Source: Promicromonospora iranensis
Lineage (GTDB): Bacteria > Actinomycetota > Actinomycetes > Actinomycetales > Cellulomonadaceae
Assembly (NCBI RefSeq): GCF_028994805.1
Contig: NZ_JAJQQP010000016.1
Location: forward strand, 100,211-164,210
Length of the DNA: 64,000 nt
Direction of reading: 5' to 3'
Part shown: in pieces, positions 1 through 9,238 of the stretch
Layout: every line of letters begins with the position of its first letter
How positions within the stretch are numbered: position 1 is the stretch's first letter
Notes under the pieces: model-generated
What the model was told of the DNA's origin: nothing
Seen by the model: the letters and a program-made list of their open reading frames with translations, nothing else
The model's database searches: none
Position numbers and translations under genes: made by a program

Positions 1-1
1 G

Positions 2-472
2 GCAGTGCGGCGGCTCGATGCTTCAGCAGACGGAGCCACGACCGGGATGCTGTTCGCAGCGTGGGCCGTCGGCGGCCTGGCTGCCACCGTCGTCGTCCCC
101 ATGGCTACACGCAAGGGGGAGCAGCGCGTCGCACTCGCAGGAATGTGGGTGGCAGCGGCCGGTGCGGTCGGATGTGGGATCGCGACGGTGGTGCCTGTGG
201 CATTGGCGTTCACCGCGGTCTGGGGCTCGGGATATCTCGCCGTCGTGCTGGCGACGGTCGTATGGCGTCAGCTCAGCACTCCCGACGGGCTGAGGTCACG
301 GGTGAACACGGCGGCCCGGATGGCCGCCTATGGCGTCGGATACCCGTTGGGCGGCCTGCTGGGTGGGTGGGTGACGACTCTCTCCGGACCGCATGCAGCG
401 ATGGGCGGGGCTGGAGTCGTCCTCGTCGGCGTCGCCGCGCTAGGCCTCCGCGGTAAGCGCCGACGAGCGTGA
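2..472 (+). CDS. MFS transporter, C-terminal part (cut by window edge)
   Basis: This is the C-terminal third to half of a major facilitator superfamily permease. About 155 residues are visible, with four to five hydrophobic helices rich in Ala, Gly and Val (for example around residues 15-33, 42-60, 65-86 and 108-145) and basic loops. The reading frame is open to the window edge, so the GTG near position 5 is internal and the true start lies upstream. The protein ends in a basic tail (KRRRA). Its last 33 bases overlap the 3' end of the convergent AraC regulator. The substrate cannot be told from this fragment; drug or sugar efflux are both possible. Confidence 0.75.
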   Translation, partial: AVRRLDASADGATTGMLFAAWAVGGLAATVVVPMATRKGEQRVALAGMWVAAAGAVGCGIATVVPVALAFTAVWGSGYLAVVLATVVWRQLSTPDGLRSRVNTAARMAAYGVGYPLGGLLGGWVTTLSGPHAAMGGAGVVLVGVAALGLRGKRRRA

Positions 473-1354
473 ACCGTCATCGACTGTCGTGTCTGATGAC
501 TCAGGTGCAGCAGGTGAGGCGGAAGCCAGATCGCGTCGCGCGGTGGAAGTCCGCAGTTCGGTTGGTGAGAGGCCGGTCGCCTCCTTGACCTTCCGGGAGA
601 AGTGGAAGCTGGTCTTGAACCCACAGCGGACAGCAATAGAGCCGACCGAAAGGCCTGTGGAGGTCAACAGCTCGACACCGAGGGAGACACGGCGGTCCCA
701 GAGATACTGGATCGGCGTGGTGCCCATGTGAGCGCGGAACATCCGCACCAGATGAGCTGGGGCCACCGACGCGGCCCCAGCGATATCGGTGAGTGTGATC
801 GGCTGTTCGAGGTGCCTGTGGATGAACAGGCGGGCGTTCTCGATCGAACCGGGCAGCGCGGCGGGAAGGTTCCTAAACTCCGCTATGAACCGCCACAGCA
901 GCGCTGTCGCGAGCGCGTCCACCAGTGCTCCGTCGGCGGTGAGCCGAGTTTGCTCCGTGGTGACGGCTTCACGGGCCAGATAGGTCAGGGCAGACGAGAG
1001 AGTCCTGGTGGGCCGGAGTGAATCGAGCCACGCGCGCATCTGTGCCGTCGCGTCCTCCATCCGCCCCCGGACCAGCGTTTCACTGGTGTCGAGATGCTCG
1101 TCGAACGTGATCTCCTCCGTGTGACCCGGCAGGAGGATGCATATCTCGCCGGCCGACACGTGACGAGGGGCGCCGTCGTCAAGGCACAGGTCCATCGACC
1201 CCGAATGGATCAGCATCAGCTGGATCTCCTGCTGCTGGCGTGGCCCGATCCTGGAACCAGCGGGCTGCACAAAATGTCTCGCCGTGGCGTCTACGACACG
1301 GAGGCGACGGGCGTTGGCATCAAACTGAGACACAGACCAGTGTATTGCAGTCAT
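440..1354 (-). CDS. AraC-family transcriptional regulator
   Basis: The protein has an N-terminal cupin-like ligand-binding domain of the AraC_binding_2 kind, around residues 20-160, and a C-terminal double helix-turn-helix from about residue 190. The second HTH carries the family signature around SIAVRCGFKTSFHFSRKVKE followed by TGLSPTELR. Two starts are possible: a TTG at 1369 and an ATG at 1354. I prefer the ATG, because the TTG leaves almost no room for a promoter next to the divergent oxidoreductase at 1381. The gene probably controls the divergent oxidoreductase and sugar-import genes; that is inferred from position only. The 3' end overlaps the MFS gene tail to tail. Confidence 0.85.
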   Translation of the reverse strand: MTAIHWSVSQFDANARRLRVVDATARHFVQPAGSRIGPRQQQEIQLMLIHSGSMDLCLDDGAPRHVSAGEICILLPGHTEEITFDEHLDTSETLVRGRMEDATAQMRAWLDSLRPTRTLSSALTYLAREAVTTEQTRLTADGALVDALATALLWRFIAEFRNLPAALPGSIENARLFIHRHLEQPITLTDIAGAASVAPAHLVRMFRAHMGTTPIQYLWDRRVSLGVELLTSTGLSVGSIAVRCGFKTSFHFSRKVKEATGLSPTELRTSTARRDLASASPAAPESSDTTVDDGSRSSALTAEA

Positions 1355-1380
1355 GTTAATGGCGCTCAAATCCTGGTGTC

Positions 1381-3009
1381 ATGATTCGTATGCATGAAAC
1401 TGAGACACAGCTCCTGGTAGTCGGCGGCGGCGTAGGCGGCGTCATGGCCGCCGTGACCGCGGCCCGCCGCGGTATCCGCGTGATGCTCACCGAACCAACC
1501 GACTGGTTGGGCGGAGTGCTGACCGCTCAGGCGGTTCCGCCGGACGAACACGTTTGGATCGAGCAGTTCGGCAGCACTGCGACCTATCGTGAGTATCGAA
1601 ACTCGGTGCGCGACTACTACAGACGGCACTACCCCCTGACCGACGCTTCGCTGCGACGGCGCGCATTCAATCCCGGCAGCGCGAAGGTCTCGGATCTCTG
1701 CCATGAGCCGCGGGTCACGGTGGCCGTGCTCGAAAGCCTGGTCGCGCCGCTGAGGGGCTCGGGGCAGCTGCGCATCCTCATGGAGCACGAGCCCCTCGCC
1801 GCCGAGACCGACGGCGACCGCATCACGGCGGTGACGGTGCGCAGCCGCCGCACCGGCGTGTCGACGGCGATATCAGCCCAGTGGGTCATCGACGCGAGCG
1901 AGACCGGGGAACTGCTGCCGCTGGCGGGCGTCGAGTACGTCACAGGCTCCGAGGCCCGAGACGAGACCGGTGAACCCCATGCGGCCGAAGTCGCCGACCC
2001 TCTCAACATGCAGCCGGTGTCGGTGTGCTTCGTGCTCGACTACCGGCCCGACGAGGACCACACCATCGACAAACCGGAGGCATACGACCGGTTCAAGGCC
2101 AACCGTGCCGTTGACTGGCCGAACGGCCAGCTCTCGCTGACCGCGCCACACCCGAAGACACGCAAACCGGTCCAGCACCAATTCTGGCCGAACCCCGACG
2201 ACGACCCCGCGTTGATCCGACCCGACTACGCGGACCAGCGGGTGGGCGCGATGGACCGGAACCTCTGGACGTTCCGCCGGATCGCAGCCAGGGCGAACTT
2301 CCAGCCGGACACCTATCCAAGCGACCTCACCCTGGTCAACTGGCCGCAGATGGACTATTGGGGTGGGCCGGTCTTCGACCATCCGGAGGCCGACGCGCAC
2401 GCGCGTGCCGCACGGGAACTGAGCCGATCGTTCCTGTACTGGCTGCAGAGCGAGGCGCCCCGACCCGACGGTGGCACCGGATGGCCAGGGCTGCGCCTGC
2501 GCGGCGACATCGTCGGTGACACTGACGACGGACTCGCGAAGACGCCATATATCCGGGAGTCGCGCCGTATTCGAGCCGAGCACACCATCGTGGAACAAGA
2601 GCTTTCGCTCGCGGTGCGGGGCGAGGCCGGCGCCGTCTCCTACCCCGACAGCGTCGGCGTGGGGATGTACCGGATCGACCTGCACCCCTCCACTGGCGGA
2701 GATCCGTACATTGACATCGGATGCTGCCCGTTCGAGCTGCCGTTGGGCGCTCTGATGCCGATCCGCGTGGAGAACCTGCTCCCGGGGGCGAAGAACATCG
2801 GCACGACGCACATCACGAACGGCGCCTACCGCATGCCGCTCATGGAGTGGAACATCGGCGAGGTCACCGGTCACCTGATCGCGTTCTGTGTGCAACACAA
2901 GGCAACGCCGCGCCAGGTCCGAGCGGATGAAGAGCTGCTGGCCGATTTCACGCGGGAAATCGACGAGGCCGGCATCGAGCGGCATTGGCCGCGGATCACA
3001 GGCTACTAA
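1381..3009 (+). CDS. FAD-dependent oxidoreductase (FAD_oxidored family)
   Basis: A 542-residue flavoprotein. The N-terminus holds a Rossmann dinucleotide-binding motif, VVGGGVGGVMAAVTAARRG, at about residues 13-31, followed by a TDWLGG motif typical of the FAD_oxidored (Pfam PF12831-like) family. A second FAD-contact region near the C-terminus reads LLPGAKNIGTTHITNGAYRM. No signal peptide is seen, so it is cytoplasmic. It is the first gene of a rightward group with a sugar ABC importer (73 bases to the next gene), so it probably oxidises or reduces an imported carbohydrate or cyclitol; the substrate is unknown. ATG codons at 1381 and 1390 are both possible starts. Confidence 0.85.
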   Translation: MIRMHETETQLLVVGGGVGGVMAAVTAARRGIRVMLTEPTDWLGGVLTAQAVPPDEHVWIEQFGSTATYREYRNSVRDYYRRHYPLTDASLRRRAFNPGSAKVSDLCHEPRVTVAVLESLVAPLRGSGQLRILMEHEPLAAETDGDRITAVTVRSRRTGVSTAISAQWVIDASETGELLPLAGVEYVTGSEARDETGEPHAAEVADPLNMQPVSVCFVLDYRPDEDHTIDKPEAYDRFKANRAVDWPNGQLSLTAPHPKTRKPVQHQFWPNPDDDPALIRPDYADQRVGAMDRNLWTFRRIAARANFQPDTYPSDLTLVNWPQMDYWGGPVFDHPEADAHARAARELSRSFLYWLQSEAPRPDGGTGWPGLRLRGDIVGDTDDGLAKTPYIRESRRIRAEHTIVEQELSLAVRGEAGAVSYPDSVGVGMYRIDLHPSTGGDPYIDIGCCPFELPLGALMPIRVENLLPGAKNIGTTHITNGAYRMPLMEWNIGEVTGHLIAFCVQHKATPRQVRADEELLADFTREIDEAGIERHWPRITGY

Positions 3010-3082
3010 GGAAAAGTAGCGGCTGACGTCGACGGCGACGACAACCTCTATTCACGACGAGATCATCAAAGGAGATGATGTC

Positions 3083-4411
3083 ATGGACAAGACCTGTAGG
3101 ACCACAATGGCAACAGTTTCGGCCGCCGCCATGCTGGCGGTAGTCACGGGGTGCAGTTCCGCTTCGGAGGGTTCCGGCTCTGGCGAGGTGGTGGTCACCT
3201 GCGCCACGTGCCAGGAGAGCCCGACGGATCCGTTCCTGCAGTACAACTACGAGGCTGCTCAACGGTTCAACGAGGAGTTCGCCGGCGAATACCGGATCGA
3301 GACCATCGAGAACCCGAACGCAGGCTCGGGTGACGACCGGCTGCAGTACTACCAGCGTCTCGCCCTCGCCGACGACCTGCCTGATCTCTTCCAGCTCAAC
3401 TCCGGCGAGATCAAGGCGATGCAAGAGACCGGCAAGCTCCACGACTTCGCGCCGAGTCTGGAGGCCGACAGCAAGTGGGCGACAAGCTTCCACGACCAGG
3501 CCTTCGACGCGCTGACGGGCCCGGAAGGCCAGATCTGGGCGATCCCGCAGCAGCGCGACGCGATCGGGATCTACTACAACTCGGAACTGCTCGAAGCGGC
3601 CGGATACGACGAGTTCCCGGCGACGTGGGACGAGCTCGAGGATCTGGCCGCAGAGCTGAAGCAGCAGGACAAGATCGCCATCGCACTGGACGGCGACTGG
3701 GCGACGAAGCTGATGTGGGCCAACCTGATCGGGACCCAACCCGGGGGAGCCGAGTTCCTCAGCAAGACGATCGTCGATCTCGAGGACTGGGGGGACGAAC
3801 CCGCGGTGGTGAAGGCCACCGAACGGCTCCGTGACTGGCACGTCCAGGGCTACGTGAACGCGGACGCGTTCTCCGGCGATTTCCAGAACGCGTCCGCGCC
3901 ATACCTGACCGAGGAAGCGGCGATCGTTCCCAATGGACCGTGGTTCGTCAAGACCAACCTCACGGCGGAAGCCGCCCCGGGCCTGTACGAGAAGACGGGC
4001 TACGCGCCCGCACCAGGGTGGACGGCTGGCGGCCAGGGCACCGTCGTCGTCTCCGGTGCGGGATGGGTTTCCAGTACGACCGACGAGCAAGAACTCGAAG
4101 CCGTCGAGGCATTCGTCAAGTTCATGACATCTGAGGACGAGGTGCTCACGCAGGCACAGGCGACCGGTGCCAACCCTCCAGTGCAGGTCGATGCTGCGGC
4201 CACTGAAGCTGCAGACCTGGAACCACTGGCTACAGAACTGATCGAGCAGGCCACTGGCCTGACGTACATCTACCCACACGCGCGCGTGCACGGACCTGCG
4301 GGACTCGACACGTCGTGGAAGAACCTGTGGCCCGCATATGTAAAGGGCGACATGGACACGGACGAGTTCCTGCAGCGCTTGACCGACGACTCCGCGTCGA
4401 GCGCGCAGTAG
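3083..4411 (+). CDS. Sugar ABC transporter substrate-binding lipoprotein
   Basis: A 442-residue extracellular solute-binding protein of the MalE/UgpB type (family 1). The N-terminus is a lipoprotein signal with a lipobox around AVVTGC, so the mature protein starts at Cys and is anchored to the outside of the membrane. Family features include NSGEIKAM and YYNSELLEAAGYDEFPATWDE in the first half. An AAAGGAG ribosome-binding site lies 8 to 9 bases before the ATG. Two permease genes follow directly. The ligand is probably a mono- or oligosaccharide; it cannot be named from sequence. Confidence 0.9.
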   Translation: MDKTCRTTMATVSAAAMLAVVTGCSSASEGSGSGEVVVTCATCQESPTDPFLQYNYEAAQRFNEEFAGEYRIETIENPNAGSGDDRLQYYQRLALADDLPDLFQLNSGEIKAMQETGKLHDFAPSLEADSKWATSFHDQAFDALTGPEGQIWAIPQQRDAIGIYYNSELLEAAGYDEFPATWDELEDLAAELKQQDKIAIALDGDWATKLMWANLIGTQPGGAEFLSKTIVDLEDWGDEPAVVKATERLRDWHVQGYVNADAFSGDFQNASAPYLTEEAAIVPNGPWFVKTNLTAEAAPGLYEKTGYAPAPGWTAGGQGTVVVSGAGWVSSTTDEQELEAVEAFVKFMTSEDEVLTQAQATGANPPVQVDAAATEAADLEPLATELIEQATGLTYIYPHARVHGPAGLDTSWKNLWPAYVKGDMDTDEFLQRLTDDSASSAQ

Positions 4412-4421
4412 GCGGCCGACG

Positions 4422-5423
4422 ATGAGCGCTCTCACAAAGTACCGGCCGCCACGCTCGGGCTCCGGCAACGGCCGAGGTCCAACCGTCGAGCACGCGAACG
4501 GCGAACAGGTGAAACTGCGATCCCCCAGGCGGCCCCCTAAACCCTCCTCGGGAACGAGAATCCCACGGGGCATGCGGGGCCCGATCGCGGTGTCACTGCT
4601 CCCGGGGCTGGTCCTCTTCGGCACGTTCTTCATGGTGCCGTTCCTGGTCCTGACAGGGACGGCATTCGCCCGATGGAGCGGTCTGGACTTCGCATGGGTG
4701 GGGATCGACAACTACCAGAAGATGTTCCAGGACCCCGTGTTCTTCAAGGCGATGGCCAACACGCTCTTCTACGCCGCCGCGTCGGTGTTCATCCAGGTCC
4801 CCCTCGGGATCGGCGTCGGCCTGGTGCTCGCGCTGCGGCCGCGCGGGTGGAAAACGCTACGGACGATCATCTTCGTGCCGTTCGTGATCTCCGGCGCGGC
4901 CTACGCCCTCATCTTCTCCATGTTCTACAACCCGAGAGCAGGCCTGCTGAACAACGCCCTCGGGGCACTGGGTCTTCCCGGCAACAGGGACTGGCTCTTC
5001 GACACCGCGACGGCGCGATGGGCCGTGGCCGGGACCTTCGTGTTCATCATCGGATTCGTCGTCGTGCTGGTGATGGCCGAGATCGCGTCGATCCCGAACG
5101 AGCTGTACGAGGCGGCCTCGGTCGACGGCGCCACCACATGGCAGCAGCTCACGCGAATCACCCTGCCGCTGCTGCGCAACGTCATCGGCACTGCGATCCT
5201 CATCCGACTCCTGGTGGACATCGGCATGTTCGACCTCGTGTTCATCCTGACCGCCGGAGGGCCGGACGACGCGACAGCGACGCTGGCGCTGTACGCGTAC
5301 CGGGCATACCTGAACGGGGAATGGGGGTACGCCAACGCAGTCGGCTCCGTGATCATCGTCATCGGTCTGGTGCTGATCGTCACCGTCCGGCGGGTATTTC
5401 GGATCGGAGAACGAACACTATGA
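4422..5423 (+). CDS. Sugar ABC transporter permease (MalF/UgpA type)
   Basis: A 333-residue integral membrane protein with six predicted helices after an unusually long polar N-terminal tail of about 60 residues. The cytoplasmic EAA loop that contacts the ATPase is present at about residue 227 (EAASVDGATTWQQLTRITLP). It starts 10 bases after the binding-protein gene, and its stop overlaps the start of the second permease by four bases (ATGA), so the two are translationally coupled. No ATPase gene is nearby; in actinobacteria a shared MsiK-type ATPase usually serves such importers (family knowledge, not seen here). Confidence 0.9.
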   Translation: MSALTKYRPPRSGSGNGRGPTVEHANGEQVKLRSPRRPPKPSSGTRIPRGMRGPIAVSLLPGLVLFGTFFMVPFLVLTGTAFARWSGLDFAWVGIDNYQKMFQDPVFFKAMANTLFYAAASVFIQVPLGIGVGLVLALRPRGWKTLRTIIFVPFVISGAAYALIFSMFYNPRAGLLNNALGALGLPGNRDWLFDTATARWAVAGTFVFIIGFVVVLVMAEIASIPNELYEAASVDGATTWQQLTRITLPLLRNVIGTAILIRLLVDIGMFDLVFILTAGGPDDATATLALYAYRAYLNGEWGYANAVGSVIIVIGLVLIVTVRRVFRIGERTL

Positions 5424-6271
5424 ACGGCATAGGAAATACCACCGCCCAACGTCGATCAGTTTTGGCGAACGTCGCGATCTACGGGTTCCTGGGTGCTGTT
5501 GTGCTGCTGGCACTGGCCCCGACGGCGTGGGTCATGCTTTCAAGCTTCAAGACCGGGAACCAGATTTTCTCCGGGAACGGGTTCTGGCCATCGCCCTTTA
5601 CATTCCAAGGGTTCATCGACGCGTTCACCCAGATCCAGTTACACGAATACATGTTGAACACGCTCTTGTACGCAGGGTTTGGAACGGTCGGTGCGCTGGG
5701 GGCGGCGTTCCTGGCGGCCTACCCGTTGGCGCGGTTCTCATTCCGTGGGCGCAACGCGCTGGTGGCGTTATTCTCCTTAGCGCTGGCGCTTCCCTTGGTC
5801 GGTCTGGCGACTCCGGTGTTCTTCGTCGTGCGCGAGCTGGGGATGTTCGACTCACGGCTCGGGATGGTGATCTTCTACTCGGCGCTGCAGTTCCCGTTCA
5901 CGTTCGTCGTGCTGCGGTCCTTCCTCGTCTCAACCCCGCCTGAGCTGGAGGAGGCCGCGATGATCGACGGCGCCGGATACTTCACCACGCTGTTCCGCAT
6001 CGTGTTGCCGTTGACGCGACCCGCGCTGGCGACCGTGGCGGTCGTAGCGTTCGTGAACATCTGGAACGAGTTCTTCTTCGCAAACCTCTTGCTGGTATCG
6101 GAAGAGAACCGGAACGTCCAGCTGGTGCTGGCAGGGTTCAAGTCGGAGTTCGGATTCAACGTCACCGGAGCGGTGGCCGGGGCAACTCTGGTGATGATGG
6201 TACCGATCTGCCTCTTCCTGATCCTGCAGCGCCAGGTGATCGCCGGCCTCACCGCCGGAGCCGTCAAGTAG
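5420..6271 (+). CDS. Sugar ABC transporter permease (MalG/UgpE type)
   Basis: A 283-residue membrane protein with six predicted helices. The EAA loop reads EEAAMIDGAGYFTTLFRIVL, followed by PLTRPAL. The ATG at 5420 is chosen because it overlaps the upstream permease stop (ATGA), as expected for coupled partners that form a heterodimeric channel. The gene ends just before a long inverted repeat and the convergent AraC gene. The importer set therefore contains one binding protein and two permeases without an ATP-binding subunit. Confidence 0.9.
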   Translation: MNGIGNTTAQRRSVLANVAIYGFLGAVVLLALAPTAWVMLSSFKTGNQIFSGNGFWPSPFTFQGFIDAFTQIQLHEYMLNTLLYAGFGTVGALGAAFLAAYPLARFSFRGRNALVALFSLALALPLVGLATPVFFVVRELGMFDSRLGMVIFYSALQFPFTFVVLRSFLVSTPPELEEAAMIDGAGYFTTLFRIVLPLTRPALATVAVVAFVNIWNEFFFANLLLVSEENRNVQLVLAGFKSEFGFNVTGAVAGATLVMMVPICLFLILQRQVIAGLTAGAVK

Positions 6272-6276
6272 AGAAA

Positions 6277-6357
6277 GCGGCGGACCATCGGCGGCGCCAA
6301 AACGTGGGAGCGCGGTAACGGGCGGCCTACGAGCTGACACGGCCGATGGTCCGCCGC
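6277..6357. terminator. 16-bp inverted repeat between convergent genes
   Basis: GCGGCGGACCATCGGC at 6277-6292 is perfectly complementary to GCCGATGGTCCGCCGC at 6342-6357, with a 49-base spacer. It begins six bases after the permease stop and lies before the 3' end of the convergent AraC gene at 6401. It could terminate both genes. The loop is much longer than in a normal intrinsic terminator, so another role is possible. Confidence 0.5.
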
Positions 6358-6400
6358 CATGCACGGCGCGCATGTACCACGAGGCGGGAGGGGGAGAGGA

Positions 6401-7504
6401 TCAGTAGCCGTCACGGCCACGTTGCAACGTCATCGATGGAAGCTCGCCGAAGCGCCGACGATACTCTGCGGCGAATCGCCCCAGGTTGGTGAACCCGAGC
6501 CGGGAGGCGATCGCAGTAACCGTAGTGGTCTCTGCGTTGGGATCGGCGGTTCGTAGCTCGATCCAGGCACGTCGCAGCCTGATCTGCCGCTGGTAGTCCA
6601 TGGGGGTTGTACCCAGCCACCGCCGAAATCCGTCATACAGCGCCCGCGTGCTCGTGTTGGATGCTCGCGCTAGTTCGGGCACTGTCCACGCACGTTCCGG
6701 AAGCTGGTCGATCAGATCGACTGCGCGGCTGAACCATTCGGGGCCGATCGGTGGCCGCGCCTCCCAGAGTTGGCTTGAATAGTTGTGCGGCATGGCAAGT
6801 AGCAGTCCGACCATCAATCCTCGTTCGGCCACGGCCGTCGCGGCAGGATGGCGGAGCATCGGTGTTGATGAATCGATGTCCTCGACAAGGTTGTCGACGG
6901 CGGACCACCAACTAGCGGCTGGCATGTCCCAAGCGTTGACGACGGGCTCGAAGCGAAGGGGGACGCTCGGTTCGGCGTCGACCCATGTCTCGAACTCCGC
7001 TTCCAGTGCGGCGCGGTCGATGGCGATCACCATCATGACGCTCCCGGGCGACCACTTGATACGGATAGGGCTGCCCGGCGTGGACACCGCCGCAGTCCCG
7101 GGCCGAACGGTGACCGACTGCGCGCCGAAGCTGAATGTCGCTCGTCCAACGAGTGCGTGGGCGACGATGAACGAGGCATCTGCTCGCCCCGTGACGAGTT
7201 CGACTTCGGCCCCGTAAGCGAGGACGGTGATGCTCACCGCCCGAAGTCGAGCGTTGCGGATCGAAGCCTCGAAATAGCGGCTGTCATCTTTGACGCGTAG
7301 TTCGTGCGGAAAGAGCGCTCGAGATACCTGTTCACGGGCAATGTTGGGATCGGAAGTTTGAAAGATCTGGTGTTCGGCGAGCGGTATTGGGTACGCCGCA
7401 AATACTTCTTCCAGGCTGCTCTCGTATCCTGGGGACTCGATTCCTGACGCAGGATCTGTAGTCACAGCTTCATCATCAGTCGCGCCGCGGTCGGTGGCAA
7501 TCAA
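6401..7504 (-). CDS. AraC-family transcriptional regulator
   Basis: A 367-residue regulator. Residues 60-220 resemble the AraC_binding_2 domain, a cupin-like effector domain. The C-terminal AraC helix-turn-helix pair spans about 260-360, with the signature around TAIASRLGFTNLGRFAAEYR and RRFGELPS. It is convergent with the sugar importer, so it may control another locus. An operator-like palindrome lies 27 bases upstream of its start. The ATG at 7504 gives the longest open frame; later starts cannot be excluded. Confidence 0.85.
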   Translation of the reverse strand: MIATDRGATDDEAVTTDPASGIESPGYESSLEEVFAAYPIPLAEHQIFQTSDPNIAREQVSRALFPHELRVKDDSRYFEASIRNARLRAVSITVLAYGAEVELVTGRADASFIVAHALVGRATFSFGAQSVTVRPGTAAVSTPGSPIRIKWSPGSVMMVIAIDRAALEAEFETWVDAEPSVPLRFEPVVNAWDMPAASWWSAVDNLVEDIDSSTPMLRHPAATAVAERGLMVGLLLAMPHNYSSQLWEARPPIGPEWFSRAVDLIDQLPERAWTVPELARASNTSTRALYDGFRRWLGTTPMDYQRQIRLRRAWIELRTADPNAETTTVTAIASRLGFTNLGRFAAEYRRRFGELPSMTLQRGRDGY

Positions 7505-7918
7505 AACAGAGGGCTACAAGACCAAGATTATGAGAACGCTTTCACATGCCCCGAGGGTGCAGCCTACGATCGGCCGGCCGGCCGGCCGGGCCGAGTCGTA
7601 GCCGGCCGCGCCGTCGCGAGTGCCGCGGCTGGGCGCTGGCAGTGGCGGTGGCGAAGATCAGTGCACCATGGTTGCAGCGCGCTGGTCGCTGGGGATTCGT
7701 GGTGTTGCATTGCCGGGAAGGTCGGCTTTACTCGGCCTCTTCCGCGCGTGGCCGTCGAAGCCGAGGGGGGGTCCAACCGGGGCGGCGGTGGGCGTGTTGT
7801 AGCGCCTACCTGCACTGTTGCTCTGGAACGATTGGTGCCGTGGATCGGATTGGCCGCGAGCGATCTGTGACATGCGGGAGGCTCGATCGGCACCTGGCTG
7901 TCTGAGGATCGGAGTTCT
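7505..7918. other. Non-coding gap between divergent genes
   Basis: About 410 bases separate the leftward AraC gene from the rightward dehydrogenase gene. It contains the operator-like palindrome at 7531 and a run of GGCC repeats near 7570-7590. No ORF with convincing coding character was seen. It must hold the promoters of both flanking genes. Confidence 0.5.
7531..7546. promoter_or_regulatory. LacI-type operator-like palindrome
   Basis: TGAGAACGCTTTCACA is an imperfect palindrome resembling LacI/GalR-family operators, which centre on a CG dinucleotide. It sits immediately upstream of the leftward AraC gene, in the promoter region. No LacI-family gene is present in this window, so the regulator would be encoded elsewhere. 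Confidence 0.3.
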
Positions 7919-9238
7919 ATGACGACCGTCTGCCTTCTTCACCCTGGTGACATGGGTGCCGCAGTGGGCGCCAACATGGTGGCCAACGGGCACACCGTGC
8001 TGTGGGTGCCGACCGATCGGTCCGAGTCCACCGCACGACGCGCAGCTGAAGCAGGCTTGACGCCGGCAGCGAGCCTGCAGGACGCGTTAAGCCACGCGGA
8101 GGTTGTGTTGTCGATCTGCCCACCGGCCGTGGCCCGAGAGGTCGCTGATCAGGTCAGTGAGATCGGGTACGCCGGGTTGTATGTCGAGGCGAATGCGATC
8201 AGTCCTGAGAAGTACGCGCGTATCAGCTTCTTGCCGGGCCTTGGTCGAGTGATCGACGGCGCGATCATCGGGCCACCGCCCCGTGAGGTCGAGGCCCGGC
8301 TCTACCTCGCCGGACCATCAGAGCTGACTGCGGTCGTGGCCGGGCTGTTCGCGGGAACGCGCGTCACGGTGCGCGACGTCGGGTCCGATATAGGGGCTGC
8401 GTCTGCGCTGAAGATGGCGTTCGCCTCTTTCCAGAAGGCTGCACGCCCGCTGGCTGCGGTCGCGCACGCGCTGGCGCGAAAGTACGACGTCGGTGAGTTC
8501 CTGGCTGAGGAGGCGGCGACGATGCCTGGTGACATCCTGGCCGCCGTGGACGCAGTGCCTGGTGTCGCCGCACGTGCGTGGCGATGGGCACCGGAGATGG
8601 ACGAGATCTCTCAGACGCTCACCAGTGTTGGTCTTCCCGACGTCCAGGCCCGGGCTGCCGAGGCCGTGCTGGAGATGTGGGGCGGTGACAAGGACCGGCG
8701 TGACCTGACGATCACGGAGGTTCTCGGCAGGCTCGCGTGTGATCCGGAGCGGTTGGTCGACCTGCGGGCGCTGGGAAGGCCTCCGCGGTACGAGATCGCG
8801 ATGGTCCCCCTGCTGGAGGACGAGCCTGGCAACGATGGGAGTCTGCTGGTGTCCGTCACTTCAAGCGCTCACCGGCAGGCTGCGCAGTACTTCGGTAAGC
8901 AGTTCCGGCGCGAGCTCGGCTACACACTGGAGCCGTACGAGGCTACGGACGCTGAGTCCGAGACGGTCTTGATCCTTTCTCGGTTCCAGGCGTCGTTCCC
9001 GCTGGCGGCTGGTGCGGCGGGCTTGTCGCGCACCGACGGCGGCTGGCTGTTGACCTGGATCTGGCTTCACCCGCACGAACGGGGCCGAGGGCTGCTTGAC
9101 CTAGCGTGGGACGAGCTCGAAGAGCGGTTTGGCGAGTTCGCGATCGAGGCGCCCTACTCGGGTGCGATGAGGAGGTTCTTCGACCGGCGAGGCGTGCAAC
9201 CGCCACGGATCGATCCCGAAGTCGAGGGGCGCGGCTGA
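7919..9238 (+). CDS. 6-phosphogluconate-dehydrogenase-like protein with C-terminal GNAT-like domain
   Basis: A 439-residue two-part protein. Residues 1-150 form an NAD(P)-binding Rossmann domain of the 6PGDH/beta-hydroxyacid dehydrogenase family; the glycine motif is LLHPGDMGAAVGANM at residues 6-20. Residues 150-275 look like the all-helical C-terminal domain of the same family (DUF1932 type), including SALKMAFASFQKA with the usual catalytic-region Lys. From about residue 280 to the end the sequence resembles a GNAT acyltransferase, with WIWLHPHERGRGLLDLAWDE matching the acetyl-CoA-binding loop. The fusion is unusual. A GGAG ribosome-binding site precedes the ATG. The substrate is unknown. 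Confidence 0.7.
   Translation: MTTVCLLHPGDMGAAVGANMVANGHTVLWVPTDRSESTARRAAEAGLTPAASLQDALSHAEVVLSICPPAVAREVADQVSEIGYAGLYVEANAISPEKYARISFLPGLGRVIDGAIIGPPPREVEARLYLAGPSELTAVVAGLFAGTRVTVRDVGSDIGAASALKMAFASFQKAARPLAAVAHALARKYDVGEFLAEEAATMPGDILAAVDAVPGVAARAWRWAPEMDEISQTLTSVGLPDVQARAAEAVLEMWGGDKDRRDLTITEVLGRLACDPERLVDLRALGRPPRYEIAMVPLLEDEPGNDGSLLVSVTSSAHRQAAQYFGKQFRRELGYTLEPYEATDAESETVLILSRFQASFPLAAGAAGLSRTDGGWLLTWIWLHPHERGRGLLDLAWDELEERFGEFAIEAPYSGAMRRFFDRRGVQPPRIDPEVEGRG

Noticed and set aside
4673..5419. Extended N-terminus of the second permease
   Set aside because: The extension is an out-of-frame shadow of the first permease; the ATG at 5420 with ATGA overlap is the real start.
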